A stretch of 7,096 bases of DNA from Pedobacter schmidteae (GTDB lineage: Bacteria > Bacteroidota > Bacteroidia > Sphingobacteriales > Sphingobacteriaceae), in the NCBI GenBank assembly GCA_945906015.1, contig CAMDQV010000106.1:1-7096 (forward strand). Reading direction: 5' to 3'. The notes beneath the pieces are model-generated. The model did not search any database. It worked only from the letters and a program-made list of their open reading frames with translations, and was not told the origin of the DNA. This document shows, in pieces, positions 6,631 to 7,096 of the stretch. A program made the position numbers and the translations under genes. Each line of letters starts with the position of its first letter. Position 1 is the first letter of the stretch.

Positions 6631-6665
6631 CAAAAATACAAAATTACCGCTTTGCTTTTGGCAAA
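6631..6665 (-). promoter_or_regulatory. Candidate promoter for the epimerase gene, two adjacent TAnnTTTG elements
   Basis: Read on the minus strand, TAATTTTG (6646-6639) and TATTTTTG (6638-6631) are back-to-back exact matches to the -7 consensus. An upstream TTTTG (ending at 6662) lies 15 bases from the first and 23 bases from the second, so either could pair with it imperfectly. Both are very close to the ATG at 6622 and imply a leader of only a few to about ten bases. Confidence 0.4.
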
Positions 6666-6703
6666 ATATAGTCCATCATAAAACCAGCAGCCAAAAAATT
6701 TGG

Positions 6704-6711
6704 TAACTTTA
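6704..6711 (+). promoter_or_regulatory. Candidate -7 element TAACTTTA for the SDR gene
   Basis: TAACTTTA differs from TAnnTTTG only in its last base and is identical to the -7 candidate at 2855-2862, sharing the 9-mer GTAACTTTA. No TTG lies at the expected 17-23 bases upstream; the nearest, at 6700-6702, is too close. The implied leader would be about 125 bases. Confidence 0.2.
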
Positions 6712-6842
6712 TACGAGCAATTCTTGCAAAACCAGTTAATGATGAATGCAATAACGATTTCAATAATCTACAGGTAAAAAAAAACTGACTGAGCATTTTA
6801 TCTAATAGGCAAGGAGCAAGAACAATTAACAAACAATTTAGC

Positions 6843-7096
6843 ATGAATATTATACTAAGCGGTGCAAGTAGTGGAGTTGGATTTGAGGCAGTTATCGAGC
6901 TGATAGCTAATAGGCATCATCAGATCATAGCCCTAGCCCGAACAGAAGAAAAACTAAATAAATTACAGGAAATTGCATTTGCCTTAAATCCGGGATGCAA
7001 TTTATATGTACTCAAATTCGATATTGCTCACGATAGCTATGAGAATATTCTCATTCCTTATGTAAAGCAAAAATTAGGCACTGTAGATGTACTGAT
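6843..7096 (+). CDS. Short-chain dehydrogenase/reductase, N-terminal part (3' end outside window)
   Basis: The 84 complete codons visible begin MNIILSGASSGVGFE, the first strand and cofactor loop of a classical SDR (variant of TGxxxGxG: G7, G11, G13). A second strand ends in A-R (residues about 32-38), a likely NADP-preferring arrangement, followed by a KFD-I block (about 58-61) corresponding to the conserved Asp that contacts adenine. The visible part stops at GTVDVLI, just where the family's NNAG motif would come. The catalytic Ser-Tyr-Lys lies beyond the window, so substrate and activity cannot be judged. The ATG is chosen because the Rossmann strand starts immediately and no other ATG exists back to the in-frame stop at 6786-6788. 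It is transcribed divergently from the epimerase gene. Confidence 0.8.
   Translation, partial: MNIILSGASSGVGFEAVIELIANRHHQIIALARTEEKLNKLQEIAFALNPGCNLYVLKFDIAHDSYENILIPYVKQKLGTVDVL

Larger units (their letters stand above)
6623..6842. other. Divergent intergenic region between epimerase and SDR genes
   Basis: This spacer of 220 bases holds candidate promoter elements for both directions and two short inverted repeats: TTTTG-g-CAAAA at 6656-6666 and CCAAA-aaa-TTTGG at 6691-6703. A minus-strand open frame of 66 codons crossing it has no recognisable features and looks like chance. The AAGGAG at 6811-6816 is 26 bases before the SDR start, too far to act as its ribosome site. No RNA gene is apparent. 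Confidence 0.5.

Noticed and set aside
6811..6816. AAGGAG as the ribosome binding site of the SDR gene
   Set aside because: It is 26 bases upstream of the only plausible ATG, and no in-frame ATG lies nearer to it.
6644..6844. Minus-strand frame of 66 codons in the divergent spacer
   Set aside because: It covers the whole spacer and overlaps candidate promoters and the SDR start codon; it shows no recognisable domain, and low-complexity hydrophobic residues are expected from AT-rich DNA.

Overview
The window looks like a chromosomal segment of a Bacteroidota bacterium, probably from the Sphingobacteriales/Sphingobacteriaceae side. This is inferred from four things: the AT-rich sequence, starts without clear Shine-Dalgarno sites, several matches to the Bacteroidota -7 promoter element TAnnTTTG, and a YncE-propeller/phosphatase fusion lipoprotein of a type commonly seen in that phylum. 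No species can be named from the sequence alone. I see no mobile element, CRISPR array, tRNA or rRNA.

Bases 1-2742 hold three tightly packed or overlapping plus-strand genes. They are the C-terminal part of a GT39/ArnT-like membrane glycosyltransferase (cut by the window edge), a GT2 polyprenyl-phosphate sugar synthase of the ArnC/GtrB/DPM1 type, and a flippase-like integral membrane protein of the lysylphosphatidylglycerol-synthase TM family (UPF0104). Together they read as a possible lipid-linked sugar relay: charge polyprenyl phosphate inside, move it across the membrane, and transfer the sugar outside. The flippase step is the least secure part.

A non-coding gap of 234 bases (2743-2976) follows. 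It carries candidate promoters, a short palindrome, and inverted repeats that can form two mutually exclusive hairpins. Next is a large lipoprotein gene (2977-5628) that joins an N-terminal YVTN/YncE beta-propeller to a C-terminal phosphoesterase of the PF04185/alkaline-phosphatase superfamily. Its substrate is unknown.

A convergent minus-strand gene (5657-6622) encodes an extended-SDR nucleotide-sugar epimerase resembling UDP-glucuronate 4-epimerases. It could supply a sugar for surface glycans. A divergent spacer of 220 bases (6623-6842) separates it from the start of a classical SDR oxidoreductase (6843 to the window end, partial).

The families are all recognisable, so I do not see an outright novel system. 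The points most worth following up are the sugar-relay operon, the substrate and start site of the propeller-phosphatase, and the structured leader in front of it.
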